From NCBI GenBank assembly GCA_000151295.1, contig GG745361.1:199650-243313 (forward strand): 43,664 nucleotides of DNA, read 5' to 3'. The translations under genes and the position numbers were made by a program. Positions 19,424 through 30,269 of this stretch are shown here, in pieces (positions within the stretch are counted from its first letter, which is position 1; each line of letters opens with the position of its first letter). The notes under the pieces were generated by a model. The model made no database searches. It saw nothing but the letters and a program-made list of their open reading frames with translations, and was not told where the DNA came from. This stretch comes from Allomyces macrogynus ATCC 38327 (Eukaryota; Blastocladiomycota; Blastocladiomycetes; Blastocladiales; Blastocladiaceae).

Positions 19424-20212
19424 GCTCGTTTGTCAAGTGGGGCTAGGTGCATTTCCTAGGTCCGTACTCGTGGCGTATTCGCGCTGTCGGGGTCGCTGGG
19501 CGTGTTCTATTTTCGCTTGCAAATGTATTTCCTTGTGCGCGCGATTCTTTCGTCGGTTCAGCCCACCCAGTCAGGTCTCAACTCCACCACTTCACGCACG
19601 GTTTTGATGCAAAGCTTCGGCTTCCTCGGACTGGTTTTGCGATGTGCCCGCTCCGCCAATGGTTACCCCCCTTGATACGCTTCAAGGTCTCTTGGGGCGA
19701 GCTGGATGCACCATGGTTCCGAACCTTACGCAACTCCATGGGATCCCGAAGTCGCATAATCTTTTGTTGGAGCCTTTCATCTTTGATGCCCTCTTGGAGA
19801 CAAAATCGGTGAAAAATTTCTCATGCTCGTGTTCGATGCATGCTCAAAGTCGTCAACTCGAACCAAGTCCCTCCAACCGTACCCACGGCCAGGGTTGGCC
19901 CGAATGATCACAGCAACGAACGGATCTCGTCATGATTGTGTCGACGGACTCGGTCATCTCTGCCTAGGGCCAAAGCCGGGGACGAGGAGAGAGAGAGGGC
20001 AGAGCCAAAAAGCACCAAGACAAAACAGATTTGACCACATTTCACGGGGGATCCAGTTCCAACGGCACACCGGCGGGCGATTCGCGCGCGGGCCGAACAA
20101 GCAAACGAAAACGAAAAGTGTGGGGTGTGGAGAGGACAGGCAGGAGGGGCGATATCCGGTTACCAACCGTGATCCCAATCCACAAGACGAGAAACCAAAT
20201 GAAACAACGAGC
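19424..20212. other. Convergent intergenic spacer
   Basis: About 790 bp between the 3' ends of EFL (+) and the acyl-CoA synthetase (-). The first part is T-rich and probably EFL 3' UTR. Open frames of 80-120 codons occur around 19450-19900 but lack motifs. I see no RNA gene. Confidence 0.4.
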
Positions 20213-22759
20213 TTACGCGGCGTAGATTGCATCAATCTCGGCCTTGAACTTGGCCACGACATTGCGACGCTGCAGCTTCATCGCCGCCGTGAGCATCTGG
20301 TTCTGCGGCGTCCACTCCTCGTCGCCGAGAATCACGGCACGCGGAATCTCGGCGGGCGCGAGCGCGTTCGCCTTGGCGATCGCGGCCAAGTCCTTGACGA
20401 CCGCGGCCTTGACCACGTCCGACTGGCACAGCTGCTCCCACGACATGCCGGCCACGTTGATGCCTTGCGATGCCGCCAGGGCCTTGATCGCCGGCGGATG
20501 CGGGACGCCGATCGCGATCGCAAACGAGTGTTCCGAGTCGCCTATGGATGGGGAATGGGGGTGGGAGAGCGATCAGAGACTTGATTTGCGTGCGGGAGGT
20601 GGAAACGAGAGGGGAGCGGGGAGTACCGTAGATGCACAGCTTGGCCAGATAGTGACTGGCCGCGTAGATCGACTCGAGCCGCTCGAGCGCAATGTACTCG
20701 CCGTTCGAGAGCTTGACGAGGTTCTTGCGGCGGTCAATGATGGTCAACGTATGGTCGTGCGGGTTGATCATGGCGATATCACCCGTCTTGAGCCACCCGT
20801 CCTCGGTGAACGTCTCGGCCGTCAATTCCGGCTGCTTGAAGTACCCCGACGACACGGCGGGCCCACGAATCCACAGCTCGCCCTTGGGCGGGTTGCCCGT
20901 GGCGACGTAGCCGGCCTCGGGCACATCGACCAGCTTGAACTCGCAGTCCGGCATAGGCACACCGATGTTGCGCGTCGCAAACCCGTACTCGGGCACGCGC
21001 ACCGCCGACATGCCGAGCGATTCGGTCAGACCGTAGCCCTGCAGGAGCGGGCAAATCACGGCCGAGATGAAGAGCTGCGTGTCGGCCGACAACGGCGCAC
21101 CGCCCGCCACACCCGTCCGCAACCGACCGCCCGTCTCAGCCTTGATGGCACCAAACAGGACCGAGTCCATCAGCTCGAGGTTCACGTTCATGCCGCGAAT
21201 CAGCGACATTTGCTTGAGCTTGACGGCGGCGTTGAAGGCCGCCTGGATCGGACGCGGCATCGCGCGCAGCTTGTTTTCGACACCCTTCTTGATCGAGTCC
21301 CAGACGGCCGGCACGCCCGCGAGAATCGTCGGCTTCAGCTCTATGGTTGCAGAAAGGAGTCGGTGTCAGACATCAAGTGGTTTCGAAATGGTCGTACAGA
21401 CGAGACCGTGGAGAAAAGCGGACCCTTGATGTCGCCAACGCAGTTGCGCATCGACGCGTCCGTGAGCGTCTTGGGCGAGCCGTACCCGAGCGAGATACCG
21501 CGCCACAGGGCGTAGGTCTCAATCGCAAACTCGAGAACCTGGGAACATGGTACGATACAAGCGTCAGCTATTTGCGGCCGAAGATCAACCAAAAACAAAC
21601 AAAAACAACATACGTGCGCGCACGGTAGGTAAGCCAAGTACATCTCGTCCGTATCGTTGAGCAAATGGCCAAACGACCCGTGAATCCCGGCCATGGCGGC
21701 AATCACGTTCTTGTGCGTGATCTCGACACCCTTGGGCGCACCGGTACTGCCCGACGTGTACATGATGCACGCCAGGTCCTCGGGATCCGGGTGCGTGCGC
21801 GGGATCGGGTGCAGCGTGCCCTCAGCAATCACCGAGTCGAGCGAGACAAATCGCAGCTGGTGGTCGGTGTGCGCAGCAATCACCTGCTCGGCCTGCGCTG
21901 CCGTAATCTCGCCATCATAAATGACGAGCCGCAGATACTTTGCCTGCGGTGCGATCTTGAGAATGGTCGGGATGTGCGTGTTGTTGCAGAAGACGGCAGG
22001 CACTTCGGCCTCGTTGAGCGAATGCAGCAGGCCCGACGCACCAAGCGTGTCGTAGGCGGTCGTGATGGTAATGGCCTGCGAGAAGCACGCATGCGCGACG
22101 AGCATCCAGTCGCGGCTAGGAATCGCAACGAGTTCAAGAGATCAGTCTATGAAACGCACCCGATCACAGCTCAGAAACGACTGGAAGAAAGTAGAAACGT
22201 ACGACGTGGCCGCAAACAGGCACAGCCGGTCGCGCTTAGGCTTAATCCCAAGCTCGACGAGCCCCGCGCCAATCTTGGCCGACGTCGACGCGGCTTCATC
22301 GGCCGACATCCATTCGTACGGCCCCATCTCGTAATACAGCCACGTCTTGGTCTGCGACACCTCCTTGCCGGCAACAATCTTGGTCACGACCTTTTCTTCC
22401 TCGTGAATGTGGCGCAGACGGCGACGGCCGAGCGCGAGCTTGTGCGGATGGTGCGAGCGAACGTGCAGCATCACGTCCGTGAGCGTGCGCAGCCGGATCC
22501 CGCCATTCTCCTCGTCGCACGGCGGCTCCGCCTGCATCTCCTCGCGCGCGCGCCAGTGCCGGACCGTGTAGGACTCGCCGGGCTGCGTCGCCGGGATTAC
22601 ATGCGAGAGCGGGTGTTCATAGATGACTTGCGGGCCGTCCTCGGCGGGCTCGGCAGCGGCGGCGGCCGCCTTGGCGCGCGTCGCGTAGACGGTCGCGGCG
22701 ACCACGGTCGTCGAAACGACGCCGGCGACAATGGGCGTGACGAGGTCGGCGGCGGACAT
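20213..22759 (-). CDS. Long-chain acyl-CoA synthetase (ACSL/Faa type)
   Basis: The enzyme activates long-chain fatty acids to acyl-CoA through an acyl-AMP intermediate. Exons are 22759-22160, ~22115-21614, 21538-21424, 21340-20627 and 20541-20213, about 715 residues. The N-terminus has one hydrophobic segment (TPIVAGVVSTTVVAATVYA), suggesting an ER or other membrane anchor, and the C-terminus (EIDAIYAA) lacks a PTS1 signal. Motifs are the P-loop YTSGSTGAPKG, then YLPCAHVLEFAIE spliced across an in-frame 75-nt intron (donor GTATGT), LQGYGLTES, and the fatty-acid signature DGWLKTGDI...DRRKNLVKLSNGEYIALE. At the exon 1/2 junction the phases disagree by one base: CGG|GTGCGT is phase 0, while the exon after CTAG needs one base fewer (CC at 22114-22115). 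This resembles the one-C excess seen in other genes here. A TATA box lies ~205 bp upstream. Confidence 0.9.
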
Positions 22760-22962
22760 GGTGAGCTGGTATTGCTGCGAGTTGGTGGTCGTTTGCAGCG
22801 GGTTGGGACTGGTGCGCCTGCTGGTGCTGCTGGTGCCTGGAGCTGCGGATCCGAGTTGACAGGCGCGGATCAGGTCGACACGAGCAGGTTTGGTTCGTCA
22901 AAGCGAAGAGAGAGAGCGCGCAAAGCGAAGAGTGCGCGCGTCGGCGGGAGGGTGGTGCACAG

Positions 22963-22969
22963 TTTTATA
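22963..22969 (-). promoter_or_regulatory. TATA-like box of the acyl-CoA synthetase gene
   Basis: TATAAAA on the minus strand, about 205 bp upstream of the ATG at 22759. The intervening leader is GA-rich. Confidence 0.5.
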
Positions 22970-23979
22970 CGATGGGCGCGCATGCTGTCATCAGAGCTCT
23001 TGGCCTGCAGCGACAATCGAGGACCCGCGGGGAAGGGGCGCTTGCAGCTCTCTGCTGCCGGGCGATGTTTCTTTTGGAGGCGTCGTCGTCGTCACCACGA
23101 GGCAAAACCGTCGGCGTCGGCACCACGAGACTGATGAAATGTGTGGGGATGGCGGTCACTTTCGGACGTTGGTTTGGTGGCGACGTTGTTGCGGCGGGCG
23201 CGCATTAAAAACAACCAAACAGATCAAGGGACCCAGGCGGGAGGCACAGACTCAACGCTTTGCGCGCGTGTCACCTGATGCGTATTGGTTTTGGGCGCCC
23301 CTGATGTCATGTCAGATGCCAAACGACATGCACCACGATCTGACCCCGATTTCCCGTGTCGGCAAGAGTCTAAAAAACGGAGCAAATGACATGATGACTT
23401 CCGCGCACGCTGCGCGACGTGTGGCGGCCAGAATGACCTGTGGTGTGCAGGACAGTGTGGTGGGTCAGTGTTACAACTCACACCCTAGTTGGGTGCAATG
23501 TCTGAGCTGGACTACTGGAGAGAGGTGTGGGGGTGGGTGGAGAAAGTCGATGGCACAATACACGATGGGTTTTAGATAACAGAAGGGGCTAAGAATGGCT
23601 TGAAGCTCTGTGCACAAAGTCAAAAGACAGTTGCTTTGCCATGGCACAGAGGCATGTATTTGCCAATGCAGATGTGGACTGGCAGGTGGGGCAGAAAAGC
23701 CCTATCTCAGTGAAGGGGACCAATGCTGCCAGTGGCAGTATCAGTTACCCATTGCAATCACGTCATGGATCAAAGGATCAATGAGTGGTGTGGATCTGTT
23801 GTGATGGGAGGAACTGCAGACAGTGATCATAACGGAATTCAAAACCGAGCCGGCATAATTATTGCAGATCATAATGTCAGCAGGCGGATGTGGATGTGCC
23901 CTGAGAATAACCGTGGAAGTGTTGCTGGAGGGGTTTGATGACAATTCAAAAGGCGGTCAAGCACAAAGCTGGTAAGGCG
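22970..23979. other. Gene-poor stretch
   Basis: About 1 kb without a supported gene. Base composition drops toward AT compared with genes, with several CATG/ATGATG-rich segments. Short open frames are present on both strands without motifs. No repeat array or RNA gene is evident. Confidence 0.4.
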
Positions 23980-24201
23980 TCAAATACCTTGCGAATGGCC
24001 CTCGCCATTGCCCAACTCGCGCCCATCAAGATGCACGAATGTGTTCCCGTGCAGGTACATGCCTTGTGCGATCGTGAGTGGTGGGCTTGGCTTGTGATTG
24101 TGACCATGGCCTTGCAGATGTCCTTCCTCTATGAATGCACCAGCAATGGCCAGAACCATGACTAGAGTAAGCGCGAACACGGCGCTGATGGTTTTCTGCA
24201 T
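23980..24201 (-). CDS. Possible small secreted peptide (73 residues)
   Basis: The frame starts MQKTISAVFALTLVMVLAIA, a good signal peptide with cleavage expected near AGAF or after, and continues with a short His/Gly-rich mature part (HLQGHGHNH and later LGNGEGHSQG). The frame is open far upstream, but the signal peptide argues for the ATG at 24201. The stop at 23980 follows a GGTATTT sequence that could be a splice donor, so the true C-terminus may lie in another exon; an acceptor CTCCAG exists ~60 nt further but the added sequence is not persuasive. Composition unlike its neighbours and no homology I can name keep confidence moderate. Confidence 0.4.
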   Translation of the reverse strand: MQKTISAVFALTLVMVLAIAGAFIEEGHLQGHGHNHKPSPPLTIAQGMYLHGNTFVHLDGRELGNGEGHSQGI

Positions 24202-24576
24202 GGCCAGCTTTTCGCCAATGGTTTGGTGATAGTGGCCTGTGGCAGCATTTGACAGCAGGATGAATGTGCGCACATAGCGCCTGTTGGTCGCTGCAGCGTC
24301 AAGCCGCGAATCATGCAATTGATTTGGGTTGATTTGGTAACACCATTGGTCCTCAACCAACATGCACACCCGAAGTCCATTTGTGGACGTGGTAGCGAAT
24401 GAGCGAGTGAAAGCTGTCTGCAGCATGCGCGCATGGCAAAACAGAGCGCAATTCTTGCATCCACCAAGCATCACACCTCCTCGGGTTGAATGCTCACAAA
24501 AACAACCCATTCTAGCTGGTCGGCCGCTCCATGCTCAGCTCTCCTGGTGCCATCAATTGCCCCACCCCGTCAACAC
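24202..24576. other. Spacer between two minus-strand genes
   Basis: About 375 bp between the small secreted peptide and the 3' end of the kelch gene. It is AT-richer than the coding regions. I see no feature apart from the possible upstream leader of the small peptide. Confidence 0.35.
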
Positions 24577-26282
24577 TCACCAATCCGGCGTGCGCTGCGT
24601 AGCAGGCGCAGGCGGTGTAAGTCGTGCTTGCGGATTCGCTGGCGGCAGCAGAAGCGGATCTTCTGCTAGCGCGAGCTTGGGCACCGCAACAGAAGCAGGC
24701 ACGCTTTCCGCGACGATGACGGGCGCCGCGACGATTTCGTGTGCCGCGACGATTTGGTGTGCCGCGACGATGGCGGGCGCGCGATCACGCGACGGCGCTG
24801 CTTTTTCCGGTGCGGGCGCTGGCACCGAGCCGCTTGGTTTGGTCTCGACCGGCATCGACGCCCTGCGGCGCGCCGCGAACCACCGGTACACGAGAAAGGC
24901 CAAACCAACGGCCGCCAACGTGCCCACAACGGCCCCAATGATCGCGCCCGTACCGAACCCGGACGACGACGACGATGACGAGCTGTCTCCGTCTGATGTC
25001 GGCGTCCCGTTTCCGGACGGCTTCGAGGGCGACTTTGAGTCGGTCGTCGACGATGCGTTTGACGGCGGCGCATACGAATTGATCCACCGGAACTGCAGGC
25101 CCGAGTTGCCCGATCCGGCCGGCTCGATCGCAAGCAAGTTCACGGCTGACGCCATCTTGCCCAGAGCGTGACCGTTATCGTCGGCCGACTCACGCCCGCC
25201 GAGGTAGACGATAGTGTTCCCGACTAGATGCGTGCATCCGGCGCCAATCGAGGGGGGGCCGTCGCCCGGGTTCACGATCGTACCCTTGGCCGTGGTGCCC
25301 GTGTTCGTGTCGTAGTAGGTGATGAGATCGTAACTCTTCTCGGCCGTGAACCCGCCGATCCGGATCCAGTATCGCTCCTGGTAAACGACGATCCGGTGGT
25401 GGTCGGTCGCCATCGGCATCGCAAACGACGACTTGGTCCATGCCGTCTTGGACTCGTCAAACACCCACATGTCCTTGTGGTAACCGCCGACGCCAGACCC
25501 ACCCGAGAGCAAGTGGTGCGTCGCATTGAGCCGGTGCATGGTCGCGAGCCGACGGCCTGGGGGAGCGTTTGCCGTCGCGGACGTGTTGGTGATACTGCCC
25601 GTATCGGACACGGAAAACACCCAACTCACGTCGTCGAACGGCCCCGTGAGCGCCATGCCCGTCGTGATCAGCAGCGTCTTGACGCCATCAATCCGGACCG
25701 CCGCCGACCCGGGCAACGCGTGGTACATGGGCACCTTGAGTCGCGACGTGGCGATCTTGGTGGATGCCGACGATGATGCATCAAACGCGTAGACGGCGGG
25801 GTTCGGGTCGCCGTCGACGCTTGCGTTGGGCTGGATGCGCCCGCCTGCGACGATGATGCGGTTGTCAGGCAGGACCGCGGCGACCGACTGCACGAGCCCG
25901 TGTTGAGCGTCGATGCCGTCAAGCGTGCCATGGCCCGTCAAGGGCGGCGATGACACGGAAAAGTTGCGCGCGAGGTCGAGCGAGTAGATGCCGCCGGTCA
26001 CGCCAAGCTTGGCCGCGTCAGACTCGCCCGTTTCTGTCAAAATCAAAAATGCATCAGTTGCTGCATCACTCGCACGTCAGCAGACTCGTCGCGGCCAGGA
26101 ATGAACGTACGGCCAATGTAACCGCCGATCGAGTACAGCCGCTTGGTCGTGTCGAGGTACGCACAGCTGCTGCCGTACACGGCCTGCGACGACGATACCG
26201 TGAACGACGACGTCGGGGCGGCCGTGACGACTTGGACGGCGGCTGCCGCGACCATCACCACGATCATGGCGGCACGAAGCAT
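24577..26282 (-). CDS. Secretory single-pass membrane protein with kelch-like repeats
   Basis: Exon 1 is 26282-26111 and exon 2 is 26033-24577, joined over a 77-nt intron with donor GTACGT, giving about 542 residues. The start gives a signal peptide (MLRAAMIVVMVAAAAVQVV, then TAAP). The luminal/extracellular part has kelch-type blades: LYSIGGYIGQ, RIIVAGGRIQPN, HHLLSGGSGVGGYHKDMWVF, YWIRIGGFTAEKSYDL and NTIVYLGGRES. A Ser-rich linker leads to one transmembrane helix (GAIIGAVVGTLAAVGLAFLV) followed by a basic stop-transfer (RWFAARRRA). The cytoplasmic tail is Pro/Ala-rich and includes a short hexapeptide repeat (IVAAHQ IVAAHE, at ~24725-24778). The architecture suggests a cell-surface adhesin or carbohydrate-binding receptor (inference). 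An ATG at 26402 in the same frame is possible but would bury the signal peptide. Confidence 0.8.
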
Positions 26283-27077
26283 CGCGCTTGCCGGCCGCGT
26301 CGTTGATTCGCAGCACATTCGCTTCGGATTCGCAGGGGTCGTTGCTATTGGTGCACTTGGAGGTTGCAGCTGAGGGCGAACGGCGAGCAGATGCAGCCTC
26401 ACTGCAGAACGGTGCCCCTGTGTCCGAGAACGAGACCAAAGGAGCGGGAAAGAGCGGGTGGAGAGGGAGCGCGACGGTGCTCGACGGATTCAGAGATGCC
26501 AACAGGGTCCCAAACTCGAGCTTGGATGAGCGTGCCCATTCGCAGCCAGGTTCCGTTCATACCCGTTCATACCTGTCAGGCCCGATGGCGAAGGGCGCGC
26601 GCGAGTGCCTGTGCACCGACCGTTCGCCACGAGGCGTCCGCAGTGGTTGGCGGCCCTGGTTGGGCATCGGGAGCGGTTGTGGACGAACGGAGGCGCCGCC
26701 AGGCGCTGTGCAACCGAAAAGGAGTCGCTCGAAAAAGGATGTCGCGCTCGTTGCATTGCTCGGCCCAGATTGATCGCAAATTTACATCGGGTACCTGGTT
26801 GGAGGCGCGCCACACGTAGTTCATCCGCGTCATTGGCGACACTGGGGTGGCTCGTGTTTAGGGTTTCGCGTCGTCTTTTATGAGCTTTACACCAATTGCA
26901 TTTTAGTCGTGTCGTGATCAGTGATCTTGTCACTTTGCTCACCTTCAATTCGTCGACGACTTCGACTCTCAGTAAACTGTGCAATAATGATGCCCTGACC
27001 GCTTGCAACTTGCCGCACCCGACTCTCAGCACACTCTCCACCCCGTACTTCGCGGCCCGCGCCGATGCAACGCCGCC
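26283..27077. promoter_or_regulatory. Divergent intergenic region, kelch protein / FAM161-like
   Basis: A 795-bp spacer between two outward-facing starts. The right third (26880-27000) is less GC-rich. I found no clear TATA box for either gene and no repeat. Long minus-strand open frames that enter from the right are antisense shadows. Confidence 0.4.
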
Positions 27078-29880
27078 ATGGTCAGCCCCACCACCACCGA
27101 CCCACCGCTCCCTTTCTGCGTTTCCGGCCGCCGCGTTGAGCACCCATCCGTGACCGCCGCTGCTGCCGCGGCCCGTGCTGCTGCTGACCATGCTGCACGC
27201 GTCGCCGCTGACGCGCTCGCTGCGCAGCAAGCGGCGCTGCGCGCGGGCCTGCCGCGGTTTGCGCAAGCAGTCGAGACGCTCGACGAGCAATTGCAGCACA
27301 TTGACGTTCTCAAGCGCGCGCACGGATTGATTGGTAAAGCGCACGGCGGATTCGGTGCACTGCCTGCGGCGGAACGCGTGGAAATGCTCGAGTTCTTGGT
27401 GCACCGTGGACGGCAGGAGGGGAAGGGCGAGTCGTTGGACCAGATTATTGAGCAGGTCTTGTGGGAAATGCGCCGCGACGGGGAGGCCGCGACGGTGCAT
27501 CGTGCGGCGGACGCCGAGCGCGAGGCGGCGATAGCGTCAAGAAGAGCTCTGCCGCCGCGTGCCGCATGGCGCGGGTCCGGAGTCGATGTCCTGTGTGGAC
27601 AAAGGACGCCGGCGCGCGATCTGGCGTCGGACGCGACGAGCCGCACCTGCACGACAAAGCGGAGCAGTACCGAGCCAGCGGCCAAACGCGCGCCGGCGGG
27701 AACGCGGTCATTGCCAACGAGTCCGCAGCAGCTCAAGGACCGCGCTCGATCCGACCGGCTCGGCCCCAAGGAGACGGAACTGCTGCTCAACGTCATCAGC
27801 AAGTGGCGCCGCCCGTCGCCGGCCCACCCGCACAGCACGCCGTCGTCGCCCAACCGCGACGGCGCGCGCACGTCCCGGACCCCCACCAAGTCGCTGCCGC
27901 TCGCTGCCAAAGACCCGTCGCTCTCCCCCAAGGAACAGGCCGCCGTCGACAAAGTCCTGCGGCTGTGGAAAAAACCCACTACCCCGAGTATTACCATGAG
28001 CCGACACGACTCGGACGCGTCCCTGCCACACTCGCGACTCGTTTCGATCGGCCCGTCCCGCGCCATTTCTCGCAGCCCGTCGCGCGGCGAACCACTTACG
28101 ACCGACTACGCCGCGCTCATGCAGAGCGCGCACGCGCTCCTGCAGCCGGCGGCACTCGCCAAGACGGCGAGCGCGTCGGGGTACCTGATCCCAGCAGCAC
28201 CGCCGTCGCCGTCCGGATCAAGCCCGGTCCTGGCCGCGGCCGCGTCGAAAGCTCTCGCGCTGGATTACAACGAGCCCCCGGCAGTCACCCTGCACGTGCC
28301 GACGGTCTCGGCGCGCGTAAGCAGGAGCGTGTCGCGCGACTTGCCGGCGCTGCGGATTACTGATGAGGGCGATGATGAGCAGCAGGGGAAGGGGAAGGGG
28401 TCGTCGGCGGCGGCTCTGTCGGCGATCCAGCAGTGGAAGTCGCGTCTCAAGCAGATGAAGAAGACGGGGCTTGGCGAACCGACTGCAGCGGCCGAGGCGT
28501 CGCCGACGTCGGCTAGGACGCTCGTGAACCCGGCGTCGCCGAGGACGCTGAAATCGCCGCGGCCGTCGTCGGCAACGCCCACAAAGGGCGTGGACCGTGA
28601 CGCGACGAACTTTCGCGCACGCGCGGTTCCAGCATCGTCGCTCGTCCCAAAGTACGTGTTGCTCCCGGCTGGACTGGGTGGACGCGGGATGGCGTGAGAT
28701 TCACGAAGGCACAGGTTCCACCAGATGATGCAGGCCGACCGCGACCGGCGCGACCGACACCACCAAGAGTACGTGGCAATGCTCCAGACGCAGCTGACGC
28801 CGTTCAAGTTTGAGTACTCCGAGACGCTCAAGAAACGGGTGCGTGTGATCTCTCGCCAGCGTGCATTTGGCTCAGGCGCTCCGCGAACTGATCAATCCTG
28901 TCCTGCCCACAGCGCGAAGAAAGCAAGGCCTCGCAGCAAGAACTCGAGGCCAAACTCGCTCGGGAACAAGCCAAACTCGACCGCGCCGACGCGCCCTCGC
29001 ACCGCCGGCAACAACAGCAGGACGCGCGCGACCTCTCGCACCGCGCCGCCGCGGCACGACCATGTAGGCCCTACCCCACCTGCCACCCACCCACCCACTT
29101 TACCTTACCCCTCTACCTCCCACTGTAGCCCGCCGCGCCCCCTCGCCCCCACCTGACGTCCCCGAATGCACCTTCCACCCGCACACCAACTCGACCATCC
29201 CCGACTTCTCGCGCGCGCAAGAAGAACACGCCGCTCAACTCGCCGCGCGCAAAGCTGCGATTCGCGCCCGGCTCGCCTCCCGCCATATTACCACCCCGTT
29301 CCCGGGCGTCGAGGCGCACCAGCGCCTGCTCGAGGACCGGAAGCGCAAGACGTTGGCCAAAGTGCGCGCCGCGCTAAGCCCACAGCCGGTGAAACGCTCG
29401 CCCGTGGCGTCGGGATCGCCGCCGCCGGAACCGAAACCGACGCGGTCGTCGACGCTGAAAGTGCAGGCGCGGATACGCGCACAGGAGGAGCGGGATAGGC
29501 GGGAGAAAGAGGAAAGGGAGGAAAGGGGGGTGAGGGCAGCGAGGCGCGCGGCGGTGCAGCGGCAGGTGCAGGCCGCGTTAGAGGAGGAGGCCAGGATGAA
29601 GGAGGCCAAGGGGGAGACGAGGGTGGGCGGGGGTACGTTGAGGCTCGAGAGGAGGGCGGAGGTCGGAACGTGACTGACTGATGTGCGGTGCGTGCATGTA
29701 GGGTCGCCGTCGAGCAAGGGCGAGGAACGGTACCGGCAGTTTCTCGAGGATATGGAGATGCGCGTAATGGCAAGGCCGTTTGCGTTTCAGAAGGCCGACT
29801 TGGAGAGTCGTGCCAAGAAGCTCGTGCACGAGAGTACGTTGGCCGACGTATCGCACCTGCTCGATGACCACGACGATTGA
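27078..29880 (+). CDS. FAM161-family (UPF0564) basal body/ciliary protein
   Basis: Exons are 27078-28651, 28715-28838, 28913-29063, 29129-29632 and 29702-29880, about 843 residues. The ATG lies in a strong context (CCGCCATGG). The first ~520 residues are helical at the start (Ala-rich, then AERVEMLEFLVHRGRQEGKG) and later disordered and Ser/Pro-rich. The FAM161 domain occupies the rest: PKFHQMMQADRDRRDRHHQE across intron 1, a Gln/Arg-rich coiled coil, PECTFHPHTNSTIPDFSRAQ, then TPFPGVEAHQRLLEDRKRK, a highly charged helix (EERDRREKEEREE), and ERYRQFLEDMEMRVMARPF near the end. FAM161 proteins bind microtubules and localise to centrioles and basal bodies, a fit for a zoospore-forming organism. 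All junctions keep the family pattern, and four of the five donor/acceptor phases are confirmed by it. Confidence 0.8.
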
Positions 29881-30269
29881 TCTTCGCGGTGTAGGTGTTG
29901 GCTCGATCATGGCTAAGCACGGCGTCGACGTAAACACGCTCAAACCCTTGGATCCGGCACGGGAAACAGTGGCGACTTAGATGTGGGGGCGATGGGAACT
30001 GCGACGGGAACGGTGGATATACTTAGATGAATCGTTGGTACTGCAGATTCCTCGCTGGTAATGTGCATGCTGACGATGTAGAGCATGTGGGGCACTTGGA
30101 AAAGACATTGGTGCCCATGGAAAACTACGTCATCAAGCCGACGACACGCCCTAGTCGCGTGTCCAAGAATATACAGAAGCGAACAAAGCGAGCCAAAGAA
30201 AAGAGAAGGGGTACGCTAAGAAACGACACGACACAACACACACTGCAACCGACCAACCAGCCGACCAAC
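29881..30269. other. Convergent intergenic spacer
   Basis: About 390 bp between the 3' ends of the FAM161-like gene and the ETF-QO gene. The plus-strand open frame that starts here continues antisense through ETF-QO and is not a gene. Nothing else is evident. Confidence 0.45.

Noticed and set aside
26490..28066. Long minus-strand frames antisense to the FAM161-like gene
   Set aside because: Arg/Ala/Ser-rich products with no motif, opposite a gene supported by several spliced conserved segments.
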